Shown here one piece after another: positions 8,293 to 20,184 of a stretch of DNA of 64,000 nucleotides; within the stretch, counting starts at the first letter, position 1; each line of letters begins with the position of its first letter. Both the position numbers and the translations under genes were made by a program. This DNA comes from Boseongicola sp. H5 (lineage in GTDB: Bacteria > Pseudomonadota > Alphaproteobacteria > Rhodobacterales > Rhodobacteraceae). Location: the NCBI GenBank assembly GCA_020622165.1, contig JACNMN010000010.1, positions 117,876 to 181,875 on the forward strand. The letters run 5' to 3'. The notes under the pieces were generated by a model. It was not told where the DNA came from and made no database searches. It saw only the letters and a program-made list of their open reading frames with translations.

Positions 8293-8872
8293 GGGCGATG
8301 ATCAGGATATAGAGGTCAAGCGTCCCCGCAAGGCCGCGGCCCTCGCCGGTTTCGGCGCTGAGCACCGTCAGGCCGGCATCCTCCAGATGTTCGCGCAACG
8401 CGGGCTCAGTGTAATAGGTGTAGAAACGGCCGATATCGTCCCGCGCCTCGCCTGTGCCCAGCTTCATCCCGAGAAAGAGGTGCCCGCCCGGTTTCAACGC
8501 CTTTGCCAAAGCGGCGAGATGGCGGGCAAAGTCGGCGCGGCGCGCATGGAGCAGGGAGAAGCTGGCCCAGACCCCGTCATACAGATCGGTTTCGGTGACA
8601 TCATCGAAACTGCCAAGTCTGGCATCGACCCCGCGCGCGCGTGCGGCCTCGACGAATTCGGCGGTCGGGTCGAGCGCGGTGACCCGAAACCCGGCCTCCT
8701 GCATGGCCGCCGCATGGACGCCCGGGCCGCAACCAACATCCAGAACATGTGCGCCGGGCGGCAGATGGGACAGAAAATCCTCCATCGCCCGGGCCTGGAT
8801 TTCCGTCATCGCGACGGCGGCATATTCGTCGACACGGGCGGAATAGGCCCTCAGCGTCTCCTGATCCGTCAT
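8285..8872 (-). CDS. SAM-dependent class I methyltransferase
   Basis: A 195-residue Rossmann-fold methyltransferase. The SAM-binding motif I is [15 protein letters not shown] (43-57), followed by the acidic end of strand 2 ([10 protein letters not shown]) and post-motif [14 protein letters not shown]. The start is the ATG at 8870-8872 ([18 protein letters not shown]). It resembles small UbiE/Tellurite-type methyltransferases acting on small molecules; the substrate cannot be inferred. It overlaps the DUF3429 gene start and the rnhA start by a few bases. Confidence 0.85.
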   Translation of the reverse strand: MTDQETLRAYSARVDEYAAVAMTEIQARAMEDFLSHLPPGAHVLDVGCGPGVHAAAMQEAGFRVTALDPTAEFVEAARARGVDARLGSFDDVTETDLYDGVWASFSLLHARRADFARHLAALAKALKPGGHLFLGMKLGTGEARDDIGRFYTYYTEPALREHLEDAGLTVLSAETGEGRGLAGTLDLYILIIARG

Positions 8873-9321
8873 CTGACGACTCCCACCGCAAGGCAGGCCA
8901 CGACGACCGCCGTCAGCAGCAGACGCAACGCCATCCACCAACGTGGCGCGAGCCCCTGTTGCCAGAACATGTAATCCATCGGCAGCAACGCGATGAACCC
9001 CGCCAGAAGCGCGACCATGGCGCTGTCGGGCCGGCCCTGGGCCATGAAAAACGCCCAGAGCGCGGGCAGCACCGAGAGCGCATACCCGGTTGCGGCGACG
9101 GCGCCCCTGGCCTTCGTGGCGAAGCCCCAGAGCGCGCCGGACATGAAGCACAGGATCACGATGCCATAGCTCTGAAGCACAAACGGCCCGGTAAGTGCCG
9201 GGCCCAGCACACGCGCGGACCAGCCTTGCAGGGCGGGGTCGCTCAGGGTGGCGGCGCCCCACAGAAACGGGATCAGGCCGGCAAGTCCGATAAGAAGGGC
9301 GGAGCGGGGAATTCTGGTCAT
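8869..9321 (-). CDS. DUF3429 membrane protein
   Basis: A 150-residue protein with five hydrophobic segments (LLIGLAGLIPFLWGAAT, VLQSYGIVILCFMSGALWGF, GYALSVLPALWAFFM, AMVALLAGFIALLPMDYMF, MALRLLLTAVVVACLAVGVV). The central YGIVILCFMSGALWGFA is typical of DUF3429 proteins. Start ATG at 9319-9321. First gene of the minus-strand cluster with the methyltransferase, rnhA and the TRIC channel. Function unknown in the family. Confidence 0.75.
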   Translation of the reverse strand: MTRIPRSALLIGLAGLIPFLWGAATLSDPALQGWSARVLGPALTGPFVLQSYGIVILCFMSGALWGFATKARGAVAATGYALSVLPALWAFFMAQGRPDSAMVALLAGFIALLPMDYMFWQQGLAPRWWMALRLLLTAVVVACLAVGVVR

Positions 9322-9441
9322 GGTGCCTATGTGCCGGGGCTTGGCCGCTGCGGCAAGAGGGTTCCCCGCAAATGCCGCCATTCGCGCCGCAGGGTGCATC
9401 GGCTGCGACATGAGGTGCGCCTTCGCCCGGGTCGGAACGGG

Positions 9442-10944
9442 TCAGGGGCCGTAGGTGGTGCAGGTCACGGCGCGCGCCATCAGCCGGGCACACGCGCGCG
9501 CGGCCTGATCCTCGGTCATGCCGTCAAACCGTGCCTCGAACCCGCCGGAGCGGCTGACGACGCGGCGCAGGGCTTCGTCGAAGGTGCCGAGTTCCGCAAG
9601 CGCCGTGGTCAGCAGCAGACGTTCGGCGCCGTGACGGGTCGGATAGCGGCCGAGCGAGACACCGTAAAGCCGGCTGCCGGTGGAGGAGGCGCGGGTCACG
9701 ACCTCGGGCTCCAACGGCATGGCGCGGGCCACAACCTCGGTCAGTTGCAGGGGCCGGGGTGCGGGGGACGTATCCGGCGGGGTCAGCGCCGCAACTTCGA
9801 TGGCTTCGGGTTGGGCGGGCTCCATGGCCTCCGTGACCTCTGCCTCCGCAAGCAGAGTGGCTGCGGGCGCGTCGGAGGGTTCGGGGGTGGGGTCCGCTGT
9901 CGCCGGTGCATCCTCTGCCGCCGGGGCGTCCACCGGGGCGGTGACCGCATCTTCCAGCGCGTCTTCCACCGCGGCGTCGATCGCGGCAAGCAGCACGGGC
10001 GACGCTTCGCGGACCGGGCGGCGCACCGGAACGATGCTTTGTGCCACGGCCAGGGTCGCGGGGCTGCCAGGCCGGCTTGGCTGGTTGTCATAGGTCGGCA
10101 GACTTGGCCGCCGGATCGTGGCCCGCGTGGGTGCGCGGGCGAACCCCATATCCAGAAGCTCCATGATCCGTTGATTTCGGGAGGCTGTGGATTGGCCTCC
10201 GAACACGGTCGCGATGATCCGTTCCTGCCCGCGCTCGGCGGAGGCGACGAGGTTGAACCCGGCCGCCCGGGTATAGCCGGTCTTGATCCCGTCCGCGCCG
10301 CGATAGGCGTCAAGGAACCGGCGGTTGGTGTTGCGCACCGTGGCGATACCCGCATCGGTCGAGCGCCTGGAGAAGATGTTGTAGTATTGCGGGTAGTCGA
10401 AAAAGAGACGGCGCCCCATCACGGTCATGTCACGGGCCGTGGACAGGTGGCCTTCTTCGGTCAAGCCGTGAGCATTGCGGAAGGTCGTGCGGGTCATGCC
10501 CAAGGCGCTTGCTGTACGGTTCATGCGGCGGGCGAAGGCCGCTTCGGACCCTTCGATCGCCTCGCCGATGGCCGTGGCCGCATCGTTTGCCGAGCGCACG
10601 GCGGCGGCACGCACCAAATAGCGCAGCGCGATCCGCGACCCGGCCCGCAGGCCCAGTTCCGAAGGCGGCTCAGCGGCGGCATTGGCCGAGATCGTCACCG
10701 GCGTGTCCATGGTGATCTCGCCAAGGCGCACGGCTTCGAACGCGATGTAGAGCGTCATCATCTTGGTCAGAGATGCGGGATGAAGCCTTGTATCGGCATT
10801 GCGGGAATGCAGTACCTCGCCGGTGCGGGCATCCATGACCATGGCGGCATACGGCGCGGCGCGCGCGGGCGCACCGACCGTCAGCACCACGCACAAAAGC
10901 GCAATGAACCCGAAAAGGGCCAATGAAATCCGTCTGTGTCTCAC
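9442..10944 (-). CDS. D-alanyl-D-alanine carboxypeptidase with SPOR domain
   Basis: A periplasmic low-molecular-weight PBP (peptidase S11, DacF/DacC class) trimming pentapeptide side chains of peptidoglycan. From the GTG at 10944 it has 500 residues: a signal peptide (RRISLALFGFIALLCVVLTVGAPARA), the SxxK motif with Ser58 and Lys61 in PASLTKMM, SAN in VRSANDAAT, and KTG in GIKTGYTRAAG. An Ala/Pro/acidic linker follows, then a C-terminal SPOR-like domain (from GSRLYGVSLGRYPT) expected to bind denuded glycan at the division site. The GTG start is inferred from the signal peptide; upstream in-frame codons look non-coding. Confidence 0.9.
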   Translation of the reverse strand: MRHRRISLALFGFIALLCVVLTVGAPARAAPYAAMVMDARTGEVLHSRNADTRLHPASLTKMMTLYIAFEAVRLGEITMDTPVTISANAAAEPPSELGLRAGSRIALRYLVRAAAVRSANDAATAIGEAIEGSEAAFARRMNRTASALGMTRTTFRNAHGLTEEGHLSTARDMTVMGRRLFFDYPQYYNIFSRRSTDAGIATVRNTNRRFLDAYRGADGIKTGYTRAAGFNLVASAERGQERIIATVFGGQSTASRNQRIMELLDMGFARAPTRATIRRPSLPTYDNQPSRPGSPATLAVAQSIVPVRRPVREASPVLLAAIDAAVEDALEDAVTAPVDAPAAEDAPATADPTPEPSDAPAATLLAEAEVTEAMEPAQPEAIEVAALTPPDTSPAPRPLQLTEVVARAMPLEPEVVTRASSTGSRLYGVSLGRYPTRHGAERLLLTTALAELGTFDEALRRVVSRSGGFEARFDGMTEDQAARACARLMARAVTCTTYGP

Positions 10945-11210
10945 GAGACCTGCTCTGTCTGCCTCTGGTGCCGTCTTGTGCGGCGTTTCTCTAATCGTAG
11001 GGGATTTTCCCAAGGAAATCCATGACAAAGGTGTTAACGCCGGCAGCAAATTTTTGCCTGTTGCGACCTGCGGGGAACATATCGGTGATGGCCCGGATCA
11101 TGCCGCAACATCTGCCATGGCCGGGACGGATCCAGGGTCAATCGGTCGCGTCATCTTGCTCTGGCCCAATGGTCTGGGCATAAATCGTCCGGAGCGAGAG
11201 AAGGACCACC

Positions 11211-12092
11211 ATGACCGACATGTTCGAGACCCGCAAAGCCCGCGCCTCTGCGTGGTTCCGCAGTTTGCGCGATGAGATCGTCGCCGCCTTCGAAGGGCTG
11301 GAAGACACGCAGGGCGGCGCGGAGGAACCCGGCCGGTTCGACGTCTCCGAAACCACCCGCGCCTCCGACAATGGCAGCGATGCGGGCGGCGGGCTGATGA
11401 GCGTCATGCGCAGCGGGCGGGTGTTCGAGAAAGTCGGCGTCAATGTATCCACCGTCTATGGCACGTTGGGGGAGCGTGCGGTGCAGGCCATGGCGGCGCG
11501 CAAGGACCTGTCCGGCCTCAAGGACGACCCGCGCTTCTGGGCGTCGGGCATCTCTCTCGTGGCGCATATGCAGAATCCGCATGTGCCGGCCGTTCACATG
11601 AACACGCGCATGTTCTGGACGCCCCATGCCTGGTGGTTCGGCGGGGGGTCGGACCTGAACCCGGCGATCGAATACCCCGAGGATACGGCCGCGTTTCATG
11701 ACGTGCTGAAGGATCATTGCGACCGGCATCAGCCCGCGTACTATCCGCGCTTCAAGGCCTGGGCGGATGAGTATTTCTTCGTGCCGCACCGGGGCCGGGC
11801 CCGCGGGGTCGGCGGGATTTTCTACGATGACCTGAACACCGGCGACTGGGAGGCCGATTTCGCCTTCACCCAGGATGTGGGCCGGGCATTCCTGCCTGCC
11901 TTTCTCGGGGTGGTCGAGAAACGCCGGCATGCGGCATTCACCGAGGCCGACCGGGAGGTGCAGCTGGTTCACCGGGGTCTCTATGCGGAGTACAATCTGG
12001 TCTATGACCGGGGCACGAAGTTCGGGCTGGAGACGGGTCACGACGCGAATGCCGTGTTGATGAGTTTGCCGCCGATCGCGAAGTGGACCTGA
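11211..12092 (+). CDS. hemF: Oxygen-dependent coproporphyrinogen III oxidase
   Basis: Converts coproporphyrinogen III to protoporphyrinogen IX with O2. 293 residues, close to the E. coli length. Family blocks are SGRVFEKVGVNVSTVYG, SLVAHMQNPHVPAVHMNTRMF, WWFGGGSDLNPA, HRGRARGVGGIFYDDLN and EYNLVYDRGTKFGLETG. The ATG at 11211 follows the purine-rich GAGAGAAGGA. It belongs to the same pathway as hemE and hemC a few kilobases on, but is transcribed separately. Confidence 0.96.
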   Translation: MTDMFETRKARASAWFRSLRDEIVAAFEGLEDTQGGAEEPGRFDVSETTRASDNGSDAGGGLMSVMRSGRVFEKVGVNVSTVYGTLGERAVQAMAARKDLSGLKDDPRFWASGISLVAHMQNPHVPAVHMNTRMFWTPHAWWFGGGSDLNPAIEYPEDTAAFHDVLKDHCDRHQPAYYPRFKAWADEYFFVPHRGRARGVGGIFYDDLNTGDWEADFAFTQDVGRAFLPAFLGVVEKRRHAAFTEADREVQLVHRGLYAEYNLVYDRGTKFGLETGHDANAVLMSLPPIAKWT

Positions 12093-12095
12093 GAC

Positions 12096-12135
12096 AGGTT
12101 ACAAAAAGACGCAAATTCGGAATCTTTTGTAACCT
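12096..12135. terminator. AT-type inverted repeat between convergent genes
   Basis: AGGTTACAAAA (12096-12106) and TTTTGTAACCT (12125-12135) are perfect 11-bp complements with an 18-base loop. They lie between the ends of hemF and the convergent glycosyltransferase, touching the latter's stop codon. Each strand would give a hairpin ending in A/T-rich sequence, so a bidirectional terminator is the simplest reading. The stem is weaker than usual. Confidence 0.5.
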
Positions 12136-13195
12136 ATTTCGACCCATCCAGCAGCGCGCGGTAGATGGCGACAATCGCCTCTGCCTCGCGCTCGATCCCG
12201 AAATGGGACACCACATGAGACCGGGCATTGGCCGATTGGCGGGACCGCTCGGTCGGGTCGTCCAGCAGCCTCGCGGCAGCGCTGACCATGGCGGCGACAT
12301 CGCCGGGGGCAATAAGCGCGCCCGTTTCGCCGGGGACGATCAGCTCCTCGAACGCGCCGACTGTCGTGGCGATCACCGGAACACCGCAGGCCATGGCTTC
12401 CAGCGGGGTCAGGCCGAACCCCTCCCATCGTTGCGGCGCGATGAAGAGATCAAGCGCCTGATACCATTCGGCAATGTCGTGAACGGGCACTTCCGGCGGA
12501 AACAGGAACCTGTCCGAAAGGCCCGCGGCGGCAACTCGGGCCTTCAGATCCCGCTCGAAGCCGATGTGTTTTTCGGTGGCGCGCCCCATGACGATGGCCG
12601 CGGCCTCGGGCCGGTCGCGCAGCAGCTCGATCATCGCGTCGACAAAGACATCGGTGCCCTTCTGCGCGCGGATGCGTCCGAAGCACCCCACCAGCGGGCC
12701 CGACGGCAGGCCGAGGGAGGCCTTGACCGCCGCGCGGTCGGCTGGCGGGGAAAAGCTTTTGGTGTCGATGCCATGCAGGATCACGCTGGACGGGCGATCC
12801 AGATACTCGGCGGTTTTCCGTGAGGTGGAAATCAGGGCGTCCATCTGCCGGATCAGCCATTTCGAATAGCCGGTATGGTGGCGTTGGGAGGCGGAGGTGA
12901 AAAGCAGCTTCAGCCGTTTGCGAAACAGGTGTTTCAGGGCCAGCCCGGCCAGCATTTCGGAGTTCCGTCGCGCATGCCAGACCCGGTGCCCCGACGGCCC
13001 GGAGGCGGACATCGTCAGAAGATCGCGCCGGCGGATCTGCGGGACGTGATCGGGGAGCGTCGGCGCCACGGCGGCAATCGCGATGTTGTCGGCCTGTAAC
13101 GGCACCAGCCGCACCACGGTTGCCGTCACGCCCGACAGGCGACGTTTGAAATTCGGCGCAAGTACGTCGATCTGCCCGGGGTCGCGATAGGTCAT
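12134..13195 (-). CDS. GT4-family glycosyltransferase (LPS core type)
   Basis: A 353-residue GT-B glycosyltransferase, probably cytoplasmic and acting in lipopolysaccharide or capsule synthesis. The C-terminal donor-binding half shows VGCFGRIRAQKGTDVFVDAM, then APQRWEGFGLTPLEAMACGVPVIATTVGAFEELI, with the E-x7-E pattern of retaining GT4 enzymes. The N terminus contains the acceptor-side TSASQRHHTGYSKWLIRQMDALISTS. It resembles LpcC-type core mannosyltransferases, but the sugar is not certain. Start ATG at 13193-13195 (MTYRDPGQIDV). Confidence 0.82.
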   Translation of the reverse strand: MTYRDPGQIDVLAPNFKRRLSGVTATVVRLVPLQADNIAIAAVAPTLPDHVPQIRRRDLLTMSASGPSGHRVWHARRNSEMLAGLALKHLFRKRLKLLFTSASQRHHTGYSKWLIRQMDALISTSRKTAEYLDRPSSVILHGIDTKSFSPPADRAAVKASLGLPSGPLVGCFGRIRAQKGTDVFVDAMIELLRDRPEAAAIVMGRATEKHIGFERDLKARVAAAGLSDRFLFPPEVPVHDIAEWYQALDLFIAPQRWEGFGLTPLEAMACGVPVIATTVGAFEELIVPGETGALIAPGDVAAMVSAAARLLDDPTERSRQSANARSHVVSHFGIEREAEAIVAIYRALLDGSK

Positions 13196-13369
13196 TCTGC
13201 GCCCATAACTCGTGTGCCGAAGCCATACAAGCGCCGAGCCGGGAACCCGATGGCGGGGGCGGGCGTTCACACAATAGTTAACGGTTCTGTCGCTTGCAGT
13301 GTTTCGGGATCGTTCTACCATCAATTACTATGGGTATTGCCCCATTAATAAACACGGAAAGAGGAAAAG

Positions 13370-13960
13370 ATGCGTATCAAGACACTTGCACTCAGCACTG
13401 CGATGCTTGCGCTGGCCGCTCCCGCGCTTGCCTCTGGCCCGGTGCAAACGACCACGCCACCGCCGGTGACGATCGTCCCGCCTGCGCCGGCCTACGACTG
13501 GACCGGCCCTTCGGTCGGTCTGCAATTCGGTCAGATCGATGTGGAAACCAGCGGTGCGGCCGCGCTCAGCGGTGACGACATGCTGATCGGTCTTCGGGCC
13601 TATTACGATTACGACTTCGGCAACTTCATCGTCGGCGGCGGTCTGCAATACGACACCACGGATGTGGATCTGGGCGGCGTGACGAATGTCGATTCCGTCC
13701 TGCGCGTCGGTGGCCGGGCCGGTATCGACCTGAACCGCAACTGGATCTATGCGACCGCCGGTTGGGCGCGGGTTGAAACCAGCGCCGCAGCCGTGGGCGA
13801 TTCCGACGGGTACTTCGCCGGTCTGGGCTATGAGATTTTCCTGACTCAGAACGTGACCCTCGGCGCCGAAGTTCTGTACCATGAGTTCGACGATTTCGAT
13901 CTGGGCGGACTGGAAGCCGAGGCAACGACCGCGGCACTTTCGCTGAACTTCCGGTTCTGA
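13370..13960 (+). CDS. Outer-membrane beta-barrel protein
   Basis: A 196-residue protein with a cleavable signal peptide (MRIKTLALSTAMLALAAPALA) and a short Thr/Pro linker (TTTPPPVTIVPPAPAYDW). An eight-strand OmpA-like barrel follows, with alternating strands such as IVGGGLQYDT, LRVGGRAGIDL, WIYATAGWARVE and GLGYEIFLTQNVTLGAEVLYHEF, ending in the porin-type terminal Phe (LSLNFRF). Related to the small opacity/OmpW-like barrels of Rhodobacterales. Start ATG 13370 after GGAAAGAGG. A hairpin terminator follows its stop. Confidence 0.85.
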   Translation: MRIKTLALSTAMLALAAPALASGPVQTTTPPPVTIVPPAPAYDWTGPSVGLQFGQIDVETSGAAALSGDDMLIGLRAYYDYDFGNFIVGGGLQYDTTDVDLGGVTNVDSVLRVGGRAGIDLNRNWIYATAGWARVETSAAAVGDSDGYFAGLGYEIFLTQNVTLGAEVLYHEFDDFDLGGLEAEATTAALSLNFRF

Positions 13961-13983
13961 CCCCGGGTTCTCTACCGATATGT

Positions 13984-14023
13984 CCCCCGGGCCGCCCGAT
14001 GGGCGGGCCGGGGGTTTGATTTT
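13984..14023 (+). terminator. Rho-independent terminator of barrel gene
   Basis: A GC-only stem (13984-13997 with 14001-14014, one mismatch, loop GAT) followed by TTTGATTTT, 24 bases after the stop of the outer-membrane protein gene. It stands between convergent genes. Confidence 0.8.
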
Positions 14024-14032
14024 GCGGGGGGG

Positions 14033-15205
14033 TCAGTCAAGTACGGCGCCAAAATCCGTGCCGTATCCTTCCGCGTTCAGGGGCTGCCCCCGGGCAACCA
14101 TCGCCCCCAACCGCCCCAACTCGTCACAGCATTTCGCGCCCGCCCCGTTTCCGCCTGTCAGAAGGGTGAGCCTGTCGGACAGCCGCGCGATATAGGGGAA
14201 GCCGGTTTCAGTGAAGCTGACCGCGCAACTGCCCGTATGGACCGACCGGATCGCCAGTTCTGGCATCAACTCGCGAAGATGGCCGATCAGCTCAGCCCCG
14301 ACCGCAGGATTGCCATCGCCCTGAAACCATGCGGTCATTTCGGCATCATCCTGCATAATCGGGCTGTCCCCCTCACCGCCGATTTTCAGGTAGAGCCTGC
14401 CATCGGGATAGCGGATGGGTGGCAGCACATAGAGATCGTAAGCCAGCCCTTCGGGGAAGAATATGAGGCTTGGCATATGGGCCAGCCGCGCGGCTTCGGC
14501 CTCGTCGACCTCGGCGAACGCGATGGTGCGGGCGTAGACCCGCAGGCGCGGGCGCGCGGTCAAAAGCCGGTCCGTGGCGGCATAGCCGCCGGTGGCGACG
14601 ACGACATGATCCGCCGCCAGATGCGTGCCGTCCGCCAGCCCGACCTTCCCACCGCGCAGGCGGGTGGCGGGGGTGCGGACCAGTTTGGCACCGGCCCGTT
14701 CGGCCAGCAGGGCTTCGGCATCCCTGATCGCGCGGGGGTTGATGTGGCCGCCGGTCGCCTCCCACGCGGCGCAGGTGCCGGGGGCAAACCGGAAGAACGG
14801 GAAGCGGCCGGGCAGGGTGGTCGCATCGTGATACTCATGGGCGATGCCCAAATCCCTTGCCACGGCCAGAAACCCCTTGGTGAAGCTTTCGCCCGATCCC
14901 GTGACGGGGCCGGCCATCATGCCGCCGCACGGGGTGAAGAGGGACAGGCCGCTGCGCGCCTCCAGATCGCCGTAGCGCGCGATGGAGCGGCTGGACAGGC
15001 GGGACCAGTCCGGATCATGGGCCAGTTTGCGCGTGATCCGGCCCTGATCGTGATGGCTGCCGAAAGGGCCGGTAAATGTGGCGCGATCATCGGGCTCGTC
15101 GGGCCCGACCAGCGCCACCGATGCGCCGGCTTCGGCGAGATGCCGGGCGCAGGCGCTCCCCATCAGCCCGCGTCCGATCACGGCGACGTCGAAGCCCGGT
15201 GTCAT
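14033..15205 (-). CDS. FAD-dependent amino acid/sarcosine oxidase-like oxidoreductase
   Basis: A 390-residue DAO-superfamily flavoenzyme. The N-terminal dinucleotide-binding fold is VAVIGRGLMGSACARHLAEAGASVALVG (about 7-34), and the C-terminal FAD region is LTLLTGGNGAGAKCCDELGRLGA, whose Cys sits where monomeric sarcosine/N-methyltryptophan oxidases attach FAD covalently. Substrate likely an N-methyl or other secondary amine; not certain. Its ATG overlaps the hemE stop codon at 15205, so it is the second gene of a hemE operon, though no pathway link is obvious. Confidence 0.85.
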   Translation of the reverse strand: MTPGFDVAVIGRGLMGSACARHLAEAGASVALVGPDEPDDRATFTGPFGSHHDQGRITRKLAHDPDWSRLSSRSIARYGDLEARSGLSLFTPCGGMMAGPVTGSGESFTKGFLAVARDLGIAHEYHDATTLPGRFPFFRFAPGTCAAWEATGGHINPRAIRDAEALLAERAGAKLVRTPATRLRGGKVGLADGTHLAADHVVVATGGYAATDRLLTARPRLRVYARTIAFAEVDEAEAARLAHMPSLIFFPEGLAYDLYVLPPIRYPDGRLYLKIGGEGDSPIMQDDAEMTAWFQGDGNPAVGAELIGHLRELMPELAIRSVHTGSCAVSFTETGFPYIARLSDRLTLLTGGNGAGAKCCDELGRLGAMVARGQPLNAEGYGTDFGAVLD

Positions 15206-16236
15206 CAGCCGCGGATCGCCTCCAGCATCCGGTGTACGTTCTCGGGGTCCGCGTCCGGGGTGATGCCATGGCCCAGGTTGAAGATGTGCGGCCCGCCCCT
15301 GAATGCCTCGACGATGGCGCGGGTATCATCGACCAGCGCCTGCCCCCCGGTGACCATGTGCCGGGGGTCCAGATTGCCCTGAATGCAGCTGTCAGGTTGC
15401 AGGTGTTTCGCCGCCCATGCGGCATCCACCGACGTGTCGATGGCAAGCCCGTCGGCGCCGACGGCCTTCGCGAAACCCAGATAGGCGTTGCCGGCTTCGC
15501 GCGGGAAGGCGATGACGGGCAGGCCGGGGTGGCGGGATTTCAGCTCGGATATGATCCGCTTCGCGGGCGCCAGCGCGTATTTCGCGAAGTCGTCGCCTTT
15601 CAGCGACCCGGCCCAGCTGTCGAAGAGCTTCACCACCTCCGCGCCGGCCTCCACCTGTTTGGAGAGATACTCGATCGTTGCCTCGGTCAGAAGGTGCAGC
15701 AGCGCATCGAATGTCGCGCGATCCTCGGCCTTCAGCTTGTGAGCCGGGGCCTGATCCGGCGTGCCGCGCCCGGCGATCATGTAGGTCGCAACCGTCCAGG
15801 GCGCGCCTGCAAAGCCGATCAGCGCGGTTTCCGCCGGAAGCTCACGCGACAGGATGCGGAGCGTTTCGTAGACCGGCGCCATGTGATCGTGGATGTCATC
15901 CTTGCCCTTCAGAGGCGCAAGCCCTTCGGGCCCTGTGATGGTTGACAGCCGCGGGCCTTCGCCGGTGACGAACCAGACATCCGCCCCAAGCGCATCGGGC
16001 AAGAGCAGGATATCGGCGAACAGGATCGCCGCGTCGAAACCATAGCGGCGGATCGGCTGCAACGTCACCTCGGCGGCCAGATCGGAATTGTAGCAGAGCG
16101 ACAAGAAGTCCCCCGCCTCCGCGCGCGTTTCCCGGTATTCTGGAAGATAGCGCCCGGCCTGCCGCATCATCCAGACGGGCGGGGTTGGCAATGTCTCGCC
16201 GGCGAGGCTGCGGAGGAGTAATTTGGTGTCAGGCAT
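15205..16236 (-). CDS. hemE: Uroporphyrinogen decarboxylase
   Basis: Decarboxylates uroporphyrinogen III to coproporphyrinogen III. 343 residues from the ATG at 16234-16236 ([14 protein letters not shown]). Signature 1 is [17 protein letters not shown], and the conserved [14 protein letters not shown] is also present; active-site Asp is in [12 protein letters not shown]. Divergent from hemC with about 100 bases between, so the two porphyrin genes share a regulatory region. Confidence 0.96.
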   Translation of the reverse strand: MPDTKLLLRSLAGETLPTPPVWMMRQAGRYLPEYRETRAEAGDFLSLCYNSDLAAEVTLQPIRRYGFDAAILFADILLLPDALGADVWFVTGEGPRLSTITGPEGLAPLKGKDDIHDHMAPVYETLRILSRELPAETALIGFAGAPWTVATYMIAGRGTPDQAPAHKLKAEDRATFDALLHLLTEATIEYLSKQVEAGAEVVKLFDSWAGSLKGDDFAKYALAPAKRIISELKSRHPGLPVIAFPREAGNAYLGFAKAVGADGLAIDTSVDAAWAAKHLQPDSCIQGNLDPRHMVTGGQALVDDTRAIVEAFRGGPHIFNLGHGITPDADPENVHRMLEAIRG

Positions 16237-16336
16237 TCGTATGATCCTTTGTCGTCGCCGCACCGTCTCGTCCGGCGGGCAAACTGTCAAGCCAAGGCCC
16301 GTTGTCAAGACAAGTTGACACATATAGGAATATGAA

Positions 16337-17287
16337 ATGACGACCGAAATGCCCTCCCCCGCCTCGCCGCTGAAGATCGGAACCCGCGGCTCGCCGCTCG
16401 CGCTGGCGCAGGCCAACGAGACCCGTGCCAGACTGGCAAAAGCCTTCGATCTGCCGTTCGAGGCGTTTCAGATCGTGATCATCAAGACCACCGGCGACAA
16501 GGTGCTGGACCGGCCTTTGAAGGAGATCGGGGGCAAGGGCCTGTTCACCAAGGAAATCGAGGAGGACATGTTGTCGGGCAAGATCGACATTGCCGTCCAC
16601 TCGATGAAAGACATGCCGGTGGAGCAGCCGCGGGGGCTGCTGCTGGATACCTATCTGCCGCGCGAGGATGTGCGCGATGCGTTCGTGTCGCTGACCCATG
16701 ACGCGATGGGCGATCTGGAAGCCGGTGCCAAGGTCGGCACGTCCAGCCTGCGCCGGCGGGCGCAGCTTATGGCGCGGCGGCCCGATCTGGAGGTGGTGGA
16801 GTTTCGCGGCAATGTGCAGACCCGGATGATGAAGCTGGGCAATGGTGTGGCGGATGCCACATTCCTTGCAATGGCGGGGTTGCGCCGGCTGGGCATGGAA
16901 GATGTGGTGAAATCGGCGATCGAGGTGGAGGACGTGCTGCCGGCCGTGGCCCAGGGCGCCATAGGCATCGAAAGACGGGCGGAGGACAGCCGGGCGGCGA
17001 CGCTGCTGGAGGCCATCCATGACGGGCCGACCGGCCAGCGGCTTGCGGCCGAACGGGCGTTTCTCGCAGGGCTCGACGGATCCTGCGAGACGCCGATTGC
17101 GGGGCTGGCCGAGCTGGATGGCGGCACGCTGCGCCTGCGCGGAGAGATCCTGCGGCCGGACGGGTCCGAAGCGCTGAATGACGACAGGCGCGCACCGGTT
17201 GAAGACGGGGCCGAACTGGGCGCCGCGATGGCGGCCACGTTGCGGGCCGAGGCGGGAGAAGGGTTTTTCGACTGGATTACCGGATAG
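16337..17287 (+). CDS. hemC: Porphobilinogen deaminase
   Basis: Polymerises four porphobilinogens into hydroxymethylbilane. 316 residues. Motifs are [47 protein letters not shown] and [11 protein letters not shown], whose Cys attaches the dipyrromethane cofactor. The ATG at 16337 is only a few bases downstream of TTGACA/CATATA promoter-like sequence, so the leader is very short. Divergent from hemE. Confidence 0.96.
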   Translation: MTTEMPSPASPLKIGTRGSPLALAQANETRARLAKAFDLPFEAFQIVIIKTTGDKVLDRPLKEIGGKGLFTKEIEEDMLSGKIDIAVHSMKDMPVEQPRGLLLDTYLPREDVRDAFVSLTHDAMGDLEAGAKVGTSSLRRRAQLMARRPDLEVVEFRGNVQTRMMKLGNGVADATFLAMAGLRRLGMEDVVKSAIEVEDVLPAVAQGAIGIERRAEDSRAATLLEAIHDGPTGQRLAAERAFLAGLDGSCETPIAGLAELDGGTLRLRGEILRPDGSEALNDDRRAPVEDGAELGAAMAATLRAEAGEGFFDWITG

Positions 17288-17294
17288 AAAGCCC

Positions 17295-17325
17295 TTGACC
17301 TTCCAGTTGCTGGAAGCCTTATGTG
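17295..17325 (+). promoter_or_regulatory. CueR-type promoter of copA
   Basis: TTGACC (17295-17300) and TATGTG (17320-17325) are separated by 19 bases, the over-long spacer typical of MerR-family activated promoters. The spacer contains the dyad CTTCCAG-ttg-CTGGAAG (17300-17316), matching the known CueR operator pattern (ACCTTCC...GGAAGG). With cueR itself encoded behind copA, copper-induced transcription of both genes is expected. The promoter position also excludes the upstream in-frame start of copA at 17323. Confidence 0.9.
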
Positions 17326-17355
17326 GAGCGGGACCGCAAATGCAGGACCTGCCCG

Positions 17356-19775
<2,420 letters not shown>

Positions 19776-19779
<4 letters not shown>

Positions 19780-20177
19780 ATATCGGCGATGTGGCGGAGC
19801 GGACCGGTTTGCCGGCGAAAACCATCCGCTACTATGAGGAAATCGGACTGGTCCACCCCCTGCGCGGCACCAATGGTTACCGTAGTTTCACCGATGCGCA
19901 TGTTCACAAACTGGCCTTTCTGGGCCGGGCGCGCGGTCTGGGCTTTTCGATCGAGGAATGCCGGGCGCTGCTGGCGCTTTACGAGGATCGGGGCCGTGCA
20001 TCGGCGGATGTGAAGCGCATCGCCAAGACGCATCTGGCCGAGATCGAGGAAAAGATGAAGGAACTGTCAGCGATGCGCGATACGCTGGCCGATCTGGTCG
20101 AGAAATGCGCCGGCGATCACCGGCCGGATTGCCCGATCCTGAAAGATCTGTCGGAGGTCGGGCAGGACGCGCCCTGA
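19776..20177 (+). CDS. cueR: Copper-responsive MerR-family regulator
   Basis: A 133-residue MerR-type activator. The N-terminal helix-turn-helix is MNIGDVAERTGLPAKTIRYYEEIGL, a dimerisation coiled coil covers about 78-110, and the metal loop is C111-AGDHRPD-C119, the C-x7-C spacing of CueR-type Cu+/Ag+ sensors. Overlaps the copA stop by one ATGA, so it autoregulates with copA from the promoter at 17295-17325. Confidence 0.95.
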
Positions 20178-20184
20178 CCGGCGG

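Noticed and set aside
8749..10926. A 725-codon frame on the plus strand
   Set aside because: It runs antisense to DUF3429 and the D-Ala-D-Ala carboxypeptidase; Gly/Arg/His-rich composition of a GC-driven shadow frame.
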